Positions 1 through 6,195 of a DNA stretch of 8,550 nt are shown piece by piece. This stretch comes from Candidatus Parcubacteria bacterium (GTDB lineage: Bacteria; Patescibacteriota; Minisyncoccia; Phycocordibacterales; GCA-2747955). The notes under the pieces are model-generated. The model ran no database searches. It was given only the letters and a program-made list of their open reading frames with translations, and was not told the DNA's origin. Position 1 is the stretch's first letter. Each line of letters starts with the position of its first letter. The stretch spans positions 1 through 8,550 of the forward strand of contig JALVSO010000044.1 of NCBI GenBank assembly GCA_027024305.1, given 5' to 3'. The position numbers and the translations under genes were made by a program.

Positions 1-187
1 TTATCTTGGCTTCGGCAAAATAAATCTTACCGTGTCTATGATGGTTGTTATCTTTACCCAACCTTAAATCACAAAAAGTCTCCGATTCATTTTTTAAAAG
101 CTTTTCCAATAATTTAATTCTTTCTTCGGCATATTCTTCCAACTGTCTATCTGACTCCATTCCTTTAAATAAAATTTTTACCTTCAT
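1..187 (-). CDS. hpf: Ribosome hibernation promoting factor (HPF/RaiA family), 5' part only
   Basis: This gene begins with ATG at 187 and runs off the left edge, so only the first 62 codons are present. The peptide starts MKVKILFKGMESDRQLEEYA, continues with a Lys/Glu-rich helix (about residues 16-35), and then reads DLRLGKDNNHHRHGKIYFAE (about 42-61). The LGK-x-x-NHH-x-x-G-x-I-x-x-AE pattern is typical of the sigma-54 modulation / HPF / RaiA family, which binds the 30S subunit and silences idle ribosomes. Whether this is the short form or the long, dimer-forming form cannot be told because the C-terminus is missing. There is no in-frame TGA in the visible part. The gene is divergent from the coiled-coil protein gene at 389. 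The family match is clear from motif pattern; the exact subtype is inference. Confidence 0.85.
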   Translation of the reverse strand, partial: MKVKILFKGMESDRQLEEYAEERIKLLEKLLKNESETFCDLRLGKDNNHHRHGKIYFAEAKI

Positions 188-388
188 ATTTTTTACTTTT
201 AACCCCCTTAGGGTACAGTTTAATTTTAACATAAAATTAAAAAAAGACATGCTTCCTCTTAGTCTGCTTTTTTAAGTCTATGTTAAAACATTTTGAAAGA
301 AAAAAGACTTTTTTCTTGTAATAATTATTAAAGAGGGCAATTCTCTCTTTTATAAAATTATAAAGGATTAGAAAATTAAATTAAAGAT
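188..388. other. Divergent intergenic region between hpf and the coiled-coil protein gene
   Basis: AT-rich spacer of about 200 bases that must hold promoters for both flanking genes. For hpf, an extended -10 box is visible at 223-231 (minus strand TGTTAAAAT). The G-rich stretch AAGGGGG at 203-209 on the same strand could be a ribosome site, but it is 15 bases from the ATG, farther than usual. For the rightward gene, TATAAA-like boxes lie at 351-356 and 359-364, with no convincing -35. A small inverted repeat, AAAGAG with CTCTTT, is at about 331-350. No coding potential was seen. Confidence 0.4.
223..231 (-). promoter_or_regulatory. Extended -10 promoter box for hpf
   Basis: On the minus strand the sequence is TGTTAAAAT, a TGN plus TAAAAT extended -10. 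It resembles the TGTTATAAT boxes before smpB and the 3099 gene. A transcript would start near 216 and have a leader of about 29 bases. No clear -35 is visible. Confidence 0.4.
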
Positions 389-1396
389 ATGAATAGAAAA
401 AAAATATTTTTATTATCATTGATCGCTTTCCTGTCTTTTTCACCGTTGACTTTTGGAAGAGAGGGCAGTGAGAAAGAAATGAAGGAATTTGAGAGGGGTT
501 CTTTCCTTGAGCGAGGTGAAAAAGAAAATCATGGTTTCTCCGGAAAAATTCAAAAGTTTAGAAAAGAAGGAATGGAGGAAATTGAAAATATCAGGGGAGA
601 AAAAGTTGATCTTATGGAAAAGAGAAGGGTTTTAAAGGAGGAGATGTTGCAAGAACGGAATGAATTTAGGAATAATGCGGCCAAAGAAAAAGAAGAATTT
701 CTAAAAAAGGCTCGAGAATTGGGCCGGGAATTCTCTAAAAAAATGGATGAAGCCAAAAGTGACGAAGAAAGAAGGGCTCTGATGGATGAGTTTAGGAAAA
801 AGAAAGAAGAATTGAGAGAGGAGGTCTTGGAAAAAAGAGATGAATTGAAAGAGGAAAGGGCCTCATACCTTGAAGATCTTTGACCAAGGATAAGAGAGTA
901 TTTGAGCAAAAAGTTTAAATTGGTTCTTAGAAAATATGAAGCCTATAAGAAAAGAGCTCAATCACTGAGTGAAAGACTGGATAAAAAAATATCAGAAATT
1001 GAGGAGGGGGGAGAGGATGTTTCAGAGTTGAGAAAACTAAAAGCTGAAGCCGATGAGCTTTTAACTCAAGTTAATTCCGATCTTTTAGAAATTAAAAAGA
1101 AGATAGAAGATATTTTAAAGGGCAATTGGGATATGAAAGAGTTGAAAGAGAAGGCCAGAGAGTTGAAAGAGGATTTTAAAAAGGCTAAAGCTGATTTGAA
1201 AGAATACTTTTCTAAAATCAGAGAATTAATAAAAAAGATAAAAGCCATGGTTAAGGAAGAGGAGGCCGAGCGAAGAAAAGCTATTCAGAACGGCAGCCCG
1301 GCAAGTGACAACGGCGAAAGGAAAGGGGTGGTTGATCCAAGTAAAGCTAATGATTGAAATTCAACCAGATCAAATAAGACAAGCAAAACCAGTTAG
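389..1396 (+). CDS. Secreted coiled-coil protein with two in-frame UGA (Trp) codons
   Basis: With UGA read as Trp this is one 335-residue protein. Residues 1-23 form a signal peptide (MNRKK, then a hydrophobic run ending LTFG). The rest is mostly charged Lys/Glu/Arg heptad-like helix, that is, coiled coil. The first UGA (881-883, residue 165) gives LEDL[W]PRIREYL. The second (1355-1357, residue 323) is near the end, giving AND[W]NSTR. The stop is TAG at 1394-1396, nine bases before a strong terminator. The part after the first UGA (AYKKRAQSLSERLDKKISEI, then E-G-G-E-D-V-S) resembles helical secreted proteins common in CPR genomes. With the standard code the gene splits into two same-frame pieces, 389-883 and 902-1357, the second without a signal peptide. 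Function is unknown; a periplasmic or surface structural role is a guess. No good ribosome site precedes the ATG. Confidence 0.8.
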
Positions 1397-1404
1397 ATTA
1401 AAAA

Positions 1405-1437
1405 ATAAAGTCTCTACTTCGGAGACTTTATTTTTTT
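1405..1437 (+). terminator. Rho-independent terminator of the coiled-coil protein gene
   Basis: A perfect 10-bp stem, ATAAAGTCTC (1405-1414) with GAGACTTTAT (1422-1431), encloses the loop TACTTCG and is followed by T6. It lies just past the TAG at 1394-1396, which supports the longer reading of the gene through TGA at 1355. Confidence 0.92.
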
Positions 1438-1486
1438 CTGAAAAAAGTTTATAATGGGCAACAATTATAAATTAATTTAAAAAAAT

Positions 1487-1771
1487 ATGAAAAAAGGTAT
1501 ATTATTTTTAGTTTTGCTATTGGTCGTTGCGGGAGGGGTCTATTTCTTAAAAACGAATAGGGGCGCAGATGAGCAAAAAGAGTTGGATAGCAAACCTCCC
1601 GTGGTGGTTAACAATGAAGAATCCGAGACTGAGAAGGTGGAGGAGAAATTAAAGAACAGTGATTCCGCAGCCATAGAGGATTTGGAAAAAGACAGCGATG
1701 TTTCCGATATAGACAAAGATTTGGACGAGCTGGATAATCTTGACACAGAGTTAGACAACCTTAATCTTTAA
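1487..1771 (+). CDS. Small membrane-anchored acidic protein, unknown function
   Basis: This 94-residue protein starts MKKGILFLVLLLVVAGGVYF, a single N-terminal membrane segment or uncleaved signal anchor (about residues 4-21). A strongly acidic, Asp/Glu-rich exported tail follows. The last 30 residues repeat short acidic units such as SDIDKDLDELDN and TELDNL, perhaps an amphipathic helix or a cation-binding surface. There is no Cys lipobox and no Trp codon of either kind. The gene stands alone between two terminators; TATAAT at 1450-1455 or TATAAA at 1466-1471 could be its -10, with no clear -35. It ends in TAA. I do not recognise the family, though short acidic tails of this type occur in CPR exported proteins. 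Confidence 0.75.
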   Translation: MKKGILFLVLLLVVAGGVYFLKTNRGADEQKELDSKPPVVVNNEESETEKVEEKLKNSDSAAIEDLEKDSDVSDIDKDLDELDNLDTELDNLNL

Positions 1772-1778
1772 TTATTTT

Positions 1779-1800
1779 AAAAAGCCCTTCCGGGCTTTTT
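1779..1800 (+). terminator. Terminator after the small acidic protein gene, possibly bidirectional
   Basis: The stem AAAAAGCCC (1779-1787) pairs with GGGCTTTTT (1792-1800) around a TTCC loop, eight bases after the TAA. The T-run is symmetrical, so it could also end leftward transcripts from the operon whose last stop is at 2049. Confidence 0.9.
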
Positions 1801-2048
1801 ATTAAAACATACCGCTCTACACTAAAAACAGCCACATCTTTCACCAAAATTTTGGCATAAAAATCCCAAAAAAGCCTTAAAATATGACTATTAACGAACG
1901 AAACGAGAGTTATGGAAAACCGAAATGAAATGAAGCTTTTACATAACCGAGTGAGTGCTGTTAATACGGTTTACCTTATATTTTGCGTTTTTTTAAAATT
2001 TTTCTGCTCAAAATTTCGAAGAAATCTGTGGTTTAATTGAGCGGTAGG
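1801..2048. other. Non-coding spacer with an imperfect long hairpin
   Basis: No convincing gene on either strand. The centre folds on itself. An outer stem pairs TATTAAC (1889-1895) with GTTAATA (1960-1966). An inner stem pairs GTTATGGAAAACC (1909-1921) with GCTTTTACATAAC (1935-1947), 11 of 13 positions. The loops are GA-rich (GAACGAAACGAGA and CGAGTGAGTG). CGGTTTACC (1967-1975) could instead pair with GGAAAACCG (1914-1922), 8 of 9. Also present are a 12-bp palindrome CCAAAATTTTGG (1844-1855) and an inverted pair GCTCAAAATT (2006-2015) / AATTGAGC (2035-2042). It could be a structured RNA, a long 3' UTR element or a dispersed repeat. Confidence 0.45.
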
Positions 2049-2507
2049 TTAATAAAATAATTCATCAACCACCTTTTTAACCGTTGAGCCATCGGCTTGG
2101 CCCTTCAGTTCTTTCATCAGTTGCCCCATGAGGATACCTTTTTTAGATGGATCATCAATGGACAGCTCCTCTTTTTTTGCCAGGGCTATTTTTCTAATTT
2201 CTTCTTCCGGCATCATTTCCGGCAGGTATTTTTTAAGGACTTCCAGTTCGGCACTTTCATTTTCTACCAAATCATGACGACTACCTTCTTTGTATTTTTC
2301 AATGGCGTCTTTTCTCTGTTTTTCCAACCTTTTTAAAACTTTCAAGCTTTCTTCCTCGTTCAAATCATCGGTGGGTTTTTTACCTAGAGCAATGGCTTCA
2401 TTGACAAAAGCGGCCAGGGCCCCCTTTAGAGTATTCTTGGCAATTTCATTATGTTCTCGCATGGCCTCTTTTAAATCTTCTTTGATTCTGTTTTTTATTT
2501 CACTCAT
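2049..2507 (-). CDS. yqeY: GatB/YqeY domain protein
   Basis: A 152-residue, full-length stand-alone YqeY protein starting MSEIKNRIKEDLKEAMREHN and ending VVDELFY with a TAA stop. Recognisable pieces are the N-terminal helical part with K-N-T-L-K-G-A, the central K-Q-R-K-D-A-I-E-K-Y-K-E-G-S-R motif (about residues 83-97), E-L-E-V-L-K-K-Y-L-P (about 108-117), and the C-terminal G-x-L-M-G-Q-L-M-K-E-L-K-G-Q-A-D-G. This domain resembles the tRNA-binding tail of the GatB amidotransferase subunit; the stand-alone role is not well defined and is usually linked to tRNA or translation. The ATG lies five bases after the TAA of the upstream DUF4446 gene, so the two are surely co-transcribed. No Trp codons occur. 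Confidence 0.93.
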   Translation of the reverse strand: MSEIKNRIKEDLKEAMREHNEIAKNTLKGALAAFVNEAIALGKKPTDDLNEEESLKVLKRLEKQRKDAIEKYKEGSRHDLVENESAELEVLKKYLPEMMPEEEIRKIALAKKEELSIDDPSKKGILMGQLMKELKGQADGSTVKKVVDELFY

Positions 2508-2512
2508 ATTTT

Positions 2513-3043
2513 TTATTTTATTTCTTTAATTTCGTTTAATAATTCTTTTTCTTCGGGGCTTAATTCTTGTTGGGGTTCAAAGTTTTCAATTTCCTTCAAG
2601 AGGACCCTGGTTCTCTCTCTGGAATAGAGGGAGGTGATAATAATACCATTGCCCCGGCCATCAATGAAAGCCACGGAAAAGGATTGCTTGCCCCCAACCC
2701 CCATGTCGGCGTAGGGATTATACTTTTTTGACCTGACAATTTTAACATTTTCAAAGGCTTTGGAAATATTTTTGAAATTATTTTCAGCATTTATTTTATG
2801 AATGGAAAGAGCATCCAGCTGTTCATTAATCTTTTTAATATCGGAAAATATTTTATCGTTCAATTCAAGGCCGGGAATGGATTCTATGCGTTTTCTCATT
2901 CTTCTTCTGGAGAAAAAATTTCAAATTAAAATAAGGAAGACCAGCAACAGAAGAATAAGATTTAAATCGGTGAGATTAAACTCTCCTTCCAGGCCCAGAT
3001 TTTCCTGCTTAACGAGAGATAAAAAATCTAAAAAGTTATTCAT
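2513..3043 (-). CDS. DUF4446 membrane protein with one in-frame UGA (Trp)
   Basis: A 176-residue protein with ATG at 3043. Residues 1-26 are a short N-terminal stretch, 27-44 a membrane segment (LNLILLLLVFLILI[W]NFF), then a basic SRRRMRKR stop-transfer patch and a soluble domain. The UGA at 2923-2921 is residue 41, at the membrane interface where Trp is common. The C-terminal domain has the DUF4446 signature: NPYADMGVGGKQSFSVAFID, then GRGNGIIITSLYSRERTRV. Stopping at the UGA leaves only a start at 2899, which loses the membrane anchor that the family normally carries. A near-consensus promoter sits only a few bases before 3043, which supports the longer start. It is the first gene of an operon with yqeY. 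The biochemical role of DUF4446 is unknown. Confidence 0.87.
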
Positions 3044-3052
3044 GATAGTACC

Positions 3053-3081
3053 ATTATACCTCTTTGTTTTAAAAAACTCAA
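3053..3081 (-). promoter_or_regulatory. Sigma-70-type promoter of the DUF4446-yqeY operon
   Basis: On the minus strand, TTGAGT (3081-3076), a 17-base spacer and a perfect TATAAT (3058-3053) are followed by nine bases and the ATG at 3043. Transcription would start about three bases before the ATG. It overlaps the rightward promoter at 3064-3092. Confidence 0.75.
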
Positions 3082-3092
3082 AATGTTATAAT
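3064..3092 (+). promoter_or_regulatory. Extended -10 promoter of the 3099 gene and probably ychF-pilin
   Basis: TTGTTT (3064-3069), 17 bases, then TATAAT (3087-3092) preceded by TG one base upstream (TGTTATAAT). Only six bases separate the -10 from the ATG at 3099, so the mRNA probably begins at the start codon. It overlaps the divergent DUF4446 promoter, so the two may compete. Confidence 0.7.
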
Positions 3093-3098
3093 TGGAAA

Positions 3099-3383
3099 AT
3101 GAAAAAGAGAATTTTAATCTTGATTTTATCAATCTCAATTTTTTTAATTTCTCCCGCTATTTTTGCAGAAAAAGGGAGTTTTCAAACCGGAAATGCTGGT
3201 GAAGCAAAAACAACAGCGGAACAAAAACAACCCTCGTTTCGGGGCCCCCAAGGGAAGCCTTGGGTTAAGGGGCCAACGGCTCCGCCGCCATCCCATGAAG
3301 AAATTTTAAAAATGAGAGGAGTTTATCAAGAAAAGAACATATTTCAAAAAATTTGAGATTGATTTATTTCTTTTTTTAGCTAA
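3099..3383 (+). CDS. Small secreted Pro-rich protein ending in a Trp/Phe tail written with two UGA codons
   Basis: A 94-residue protein. Residues 1-23 form a signal peptide (MKKRILILILSISIFLISPA, then IFA). A polar, Gln/Pro/Gly-rich linker follows, including PWVKGPTAPPPSHEE, then a short helix. At 3354-3356 and 3360-3362 (residues 86 and 88) TGA codons are read as Trp, giving the tail NIFQKI[W]D[W]FISFFS and a TAA at 3381-3383. This aromatic amphipathic end is typical of short CPR secreted proteins and makes little sense with Gly. With the standard code the protein would end at FQKI, nine residues earlier. The start at 3099 is chosen because of the signal peptide and the promoter directly in front. 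ychF begins 19 bases downstream. Function unknown. Confidence 0.75.
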
Positions 3384-3402
3384 ATAATAAAAATATATCA
3401 AT

Positions 3403-4506
3403 ATGTCTTTAAAAATAGGAATAGTGGGCTTGCCCAATGTGGGGAAGTCAACTTTGTTTAACGCTCTGACAAAGAAGCAGGTAGATGCTGAAAATTACCC
3501 TTTTTGCACCATTGATCCATCGGTGGGTATTGTAGAAGTACCGGATAGGCGATTGGATGATTTGGCTGAAATGGCCCAGACAGAGAAAAAAATTCCGGCA
3601 GTTATTGAGTTTGTTGATATTGCCGGACTGGTACGAGGAGCTTCCAGGGGGGAGGGTATGGGTAATGCCTTCCTTTCCAATATTCGTGATGTGGATGCCA
3701 TTCTCCATGTTTCCAGAATTTTTAACGATCCGGAAATTATTCACGTGGAGGGAAGAACCGACCCTAAAACCGATATTGAAATAATCAATTTGGAATTGAT
3801 AGAAGCCGATCGCCAAGTAGTGGAGAAGAGAAAGGAGTCCAATCAAAAGGATTTGAGAAAGGGCTCCAAGGAGGCCAAGATTTTGGAAGGAGTTTTGCAA
3901 AAGGTGGAGAAAATCTTGGCAGATGGAAAATTTGTTTCTCAGTTTTTGGATAATTTTTCCGAGGAAGAAAAAAAAGAGCTTAGAAAACTTCAGCTTCTGA
4001 CATCCAAACCGGTTCTCTATGCCCTGAACAAAGATTCCACCGGAGATAATATTGATGGTGAAGAAAGTGATGACTGGGAAGAATTGATGAATTATTTTCG
4101 AGAGAATAATTTTTCCTATATTGTCATTGACGGAAAGACCGAACATGAATTAAATGAATTTGAAGAGGATGAAAAAGCCCTTTATAAAGAAGAAATGGGT
4201 TCCCACACCGATGGACTGGATGTTTTAATCAGAAAATCCTATGAATTGCTGGGTCTGATTTCCTATTTCACCGTGGGCAAAGCCGAGACTCGGGCCTGGA
4301 CCGTTAAAAAAGGGTCAACGGCGCCGGTGGCCGGCAAAGCCATTCACAATGATTTTGAAAAAAAGTTTATTAGAGCCGAGGTCATTTCAGCTCAGGATTT
4401 GCTGGCTCTGGGTGGTAAGAAAGAAGCCCGAGAAAGAGGAATGTTAAGAATGGAAGGAAAAGATTATATTGTTCAAGATGGAGATGTTATTGAGTTTCAT
4501 ATTTAA
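3403..4506 (+). CDS. ychF: Ribosome-binding GTPase/ATPase YchF (OBG family)
   Basis: A 367-residue, full-length YchF. The P-loop G-L-P-N-V-G-K-S-T is at residues 9-17, followed by the family-specific N-Y-P-F-C-T-I-D-P and then D-I-A-G-L-V-R-G-A-S with G-E-G-M-G-N-A-F-L. The C-terminal TGS domain shows RAWTVKKGSTAPVAGKAIHN, DFEKKFIRAEVI and GKDYIVQDGDVIEFHI. YchF binds ribosomes and hydrolyses ATP or GTP, with links to stress response. The nucleotide-specificity motif reads A-L-N-K-D-S instead of the usual N-x-x-E, a small departure. Both Trp codons are TGG, and no TGA occurs among 367 codons although Gly is frequent, which argues against UGA=Gly. The stop is TAA. It lies in a tight rightward cluster, 19 bases after the 3099 gene and 14 before the pilin gene. 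Confidence 0.97.
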   Translation: MSLKIGIVGLPNVGKSTLFNALTKKQVDAENYPFCTIDPSVGIVEVPDRRLDDLAEMAQTEKKIPAVIEFVDIAGLVRGASRGEGMGNAFLSNIRDVDAILHVSRIFNDPEIIHVEGRTDPKTDIEIINLELIEADRQVVEKRKESNQKDLRKGSKEAKILEGVLQKVEKILADGKFVSQFLDNFSEEEKKELRKLQLLTSKPVLYALNKDSTGDNIDGEESDDWEELMNYFRENNFSYIVIDGKTEHELNEFEEDEKALYKEEMGSHTDGLDVLIRKSYELLGLISYFTVGKAETRAWTVKKGSTAPVAGKAIHNDFEKKFIRAEVISAQDLLALGGKKEARERGMLRMEGKDYIVQDGDVIEFHI

Positions 4507-4520
4507 TTTAAAGTATAAAA

Positions 4521-5309
4521 ATGATTGAAAGAAAAAATAGAGCTTTTACTCTCATGGAGCTATTAATAGTAGTGGCTATAATTGGAATTTTGGCCGTCAC
4601 AATGTTTGTGATTATCAAGCCCGGGAAAAAAATAGAGGAAGCCGAAGACGCCAAAGTTATAGCTTCTCTGGCCTGAATTCCGGCCATGGCCACCTTAAAA
4701 TCATCCGAGCATGGCTTTAAATTTAAAGATGGGTCATGAAGCCTTTGTAATGAGATCAATAGCGAGATTCGCTCTCTTGATGGTTATTCCTGTGCCAGTG
4801 ATGAAACAAATTATGCAGTGGAGGCCTCCTTGTCCAGCGGCGGATATTATTGTGTTGACTCAAGCGGCTTGAGAAAGGTTCAGAGCGATTCTAAGGGAGA
4901 ATCAGCCGTTTCTTGCGGCCCCGGAGGCAGTGGAGCCACTTTAACCGTCAGCGGTGGAAATAATCATAAAATAACTTTGGCTAATGGAGTACCTCTTTAC
5001 CTTTATGATGTTAGAAGTTACTGGACCAATTACTCAAACTTGCCGGGATATTTGATAGGAACCCAGGGGACTGATAAGGTAAATGGAACTCCGGTAACTT
5101 TAACCCTTTCGGCTCCAACAACCTGCTATCTTCTCAGAGATAAAAATTGGTGACATCCGGTTAGTACCGCCGGCTGAACCAAGATAGAAAACGGAGATAA
5201 CATTTATATAGGAGGCTATAATTATATAGGCACGGAAGTCTACGAAAGGGTTCTTGATGGAAGCCACACTTTAGACGTTGATAGTGCCATGTATGCCTGT
5301 GCTGTTTAA
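4521..5309 (+). CDS. Type IV prepilin-like protein with four in-frame UGA (Trp) codons
   Basis: A 262-residue protein with the class III signal NRAFTLMELLIVVAIIGILA (residues 6-25). Prepilin peptidase would cut before F, with Glu at mature position 5; Ala rather than the usual Gly precedes the cut. The hydrophobic helix is followed by a large head with six Cys after the helix (for example SLCNEI, GYSC, YYCVD, VSC), which may form disulfides. TGA codons at 4674, 4737, 5151 and 5175 are residues 52, 73, 211 and 219: SLA[W]IPAM, DGS[W]SLCNEI, DKNW[W]HPV and TAG[W]TKI. The true end is TAA at 5307. With the standard code the gene breaks into a 51-residue stub and an orphan fragment. It is probably a minor pilin or pseudopilin of a type IV pilus used for attachment or DNA uptake. 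It starts 14 bases after ychF. Confidence 0.88.
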
Positions 5310-5347
5310 TTCCCGGTAAGAAATTTTAACCTCTAAAAGTTTTGCTT

Positions 5348-6169
5348 TTATTCATATTCTTTTTTAAAGAAAAAGTTTCTTTCCTTAGTTACTATGAATA
5401 CGGCTAAAAGAAGGAGAAGGACGGTTTGAATGATTTTAGTATCGGGGTGGGTAGCGAAAATCTCATTGAAATAACCGGCGGTGATATGAAAGACTATGGG
5501 TACCAGAATATTGCGATGGGCTTTGTAATAGAGTCAGTTCATTATAATGACGAAGGGGAAAATACTTAGGAGGAAATTAGCTCCGTGAATTCAGCCGGTC
5601 TCCACCAAGTTGCTTTGATAGTAGCCCTCTATGCCGGAGAGGGGGATGTGTCAAAGACCCCAGTAAAAAGCGAAAATTATGGAAGTTCAAAAAAGATTGA
5701 ATTTGTTCCTCAAAACATCGGTTCCATAGGAATGTCAGCCCAATTCTTCCAAGGCCGGAGCCATAATCAAAAGAAATGAAACCGGCAGAATTCCCGATGT
5801 GAAAGTATAATGACCGGTTATGCTAAACTGTTCCGGGCTGTAACCGAAAAGCAGGGAAACGGCCTGGGCCAGTAATATGCTGGCCAGCATTAAAAAAGCG
5901 GATAGAAATAAATAGAGGGGTTTCGCTTTTCTGATATTTATAATCCGTTGCCATAGGTCCTTTTTTAAACTTGAATCTTTGGCTATCAAATAAAAAGCCA
6001 CGGCCATGGGTGCCATTAGACCGAGGAGTCCCAGAATTGTTAAAAAAAGCATATTCGGATTTTCTTGGTGGCTGAGGTAGCCGGCCCAAAATCAAAAGAA
6101 TCAGGGAATAATAGTAGCCAGGGCGTAAAAAATAATCGGGTGCTTATATTTTTTTATTGAATTGTTCAT
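5348..6169 (-). CDS. CPBP-family intramembrane protease (CAAX/bacteriocin-processing type) with seven UGA (Trp) codons
   Basis: A 273-residue polytopic membrane protein, ATG at 6169, TAA at 5350-5348. Motif 1 is E-E-L-G-[W]-H-S-Y (residues 141-148), close to the family's EExxWRxY. Motif 2 is W-G-L-[W]-H-I-P, with His174. Motif 3 is V-F-H-I-T-A-G-Y-F-N-E, with His228. TGA codons encode residues 23, 26, 145, 161, 173, 193 and 212. Three fall where the family is strongly Trp: EELGW, LWHIP and NWLY; P[W]FF[W]FWAGY in the first helix is also typical. TGG is used at three other sites. Members cleave within membranes using the Glu and His residues; the substrate here is unknown. The usual Arg after W in motif 1 is His, and the Asn of HxxxN is Gly, so activity is uncertain. 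It begins 26 bases after smpB on the same strand. Confidence 0.93.
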
Positions 6170-6195
6170 TTTTTAAACTTATTTTATCTATTTTT

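Noticed and set aside
45..275. Plus-strand open frame of 76 codons
   Set aside because: It is antisense to the clear hpf gene and runs into its promoter region.
550..909. Minus-strand open frame of 119 codons, Ser/Phe/Leu rich
   Set aside because: It is the antisense shadow of Lys/Glu-rich coiled-coil codons at 389-1396.
1884..1946. 20-codon frame starting MTINERNESYG, one in-frame TGA
   Set aside because: It lies inside the hairpin-forming repeat-like element, has no ribosome site and is too short to support.
2802..3098. N-terminal extension of the 3099 gene back to ATG 2802
   Set aside because: It would bury the signal peptide mid-protein and overlap the DUF4446 gene on the other strand; promoter and signal peptide both point to 3099.
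3448..4146. Long minus-strand open frame of 232 codons
   Set aside because: It is wholly antisense to ychF, which is unmistakable; the antisense peptide shows no domain.
5334..5350. TAAAAG / CTTTTA hairpin between the convergent pilin and CPBP genes
   Set aside because: Six AT-rich pairs only and no clear T-run directly after; too weak to call a terminator.
4521..6169. Pilin and CPBP genes as pseudogenes or assembly errors
   Set aside because: All interruptions are TGA, none TAA or TAG, no frameshifts are needed, and the restored residues match family Trp positions. Random decay would give mixed stops and frameshifts.
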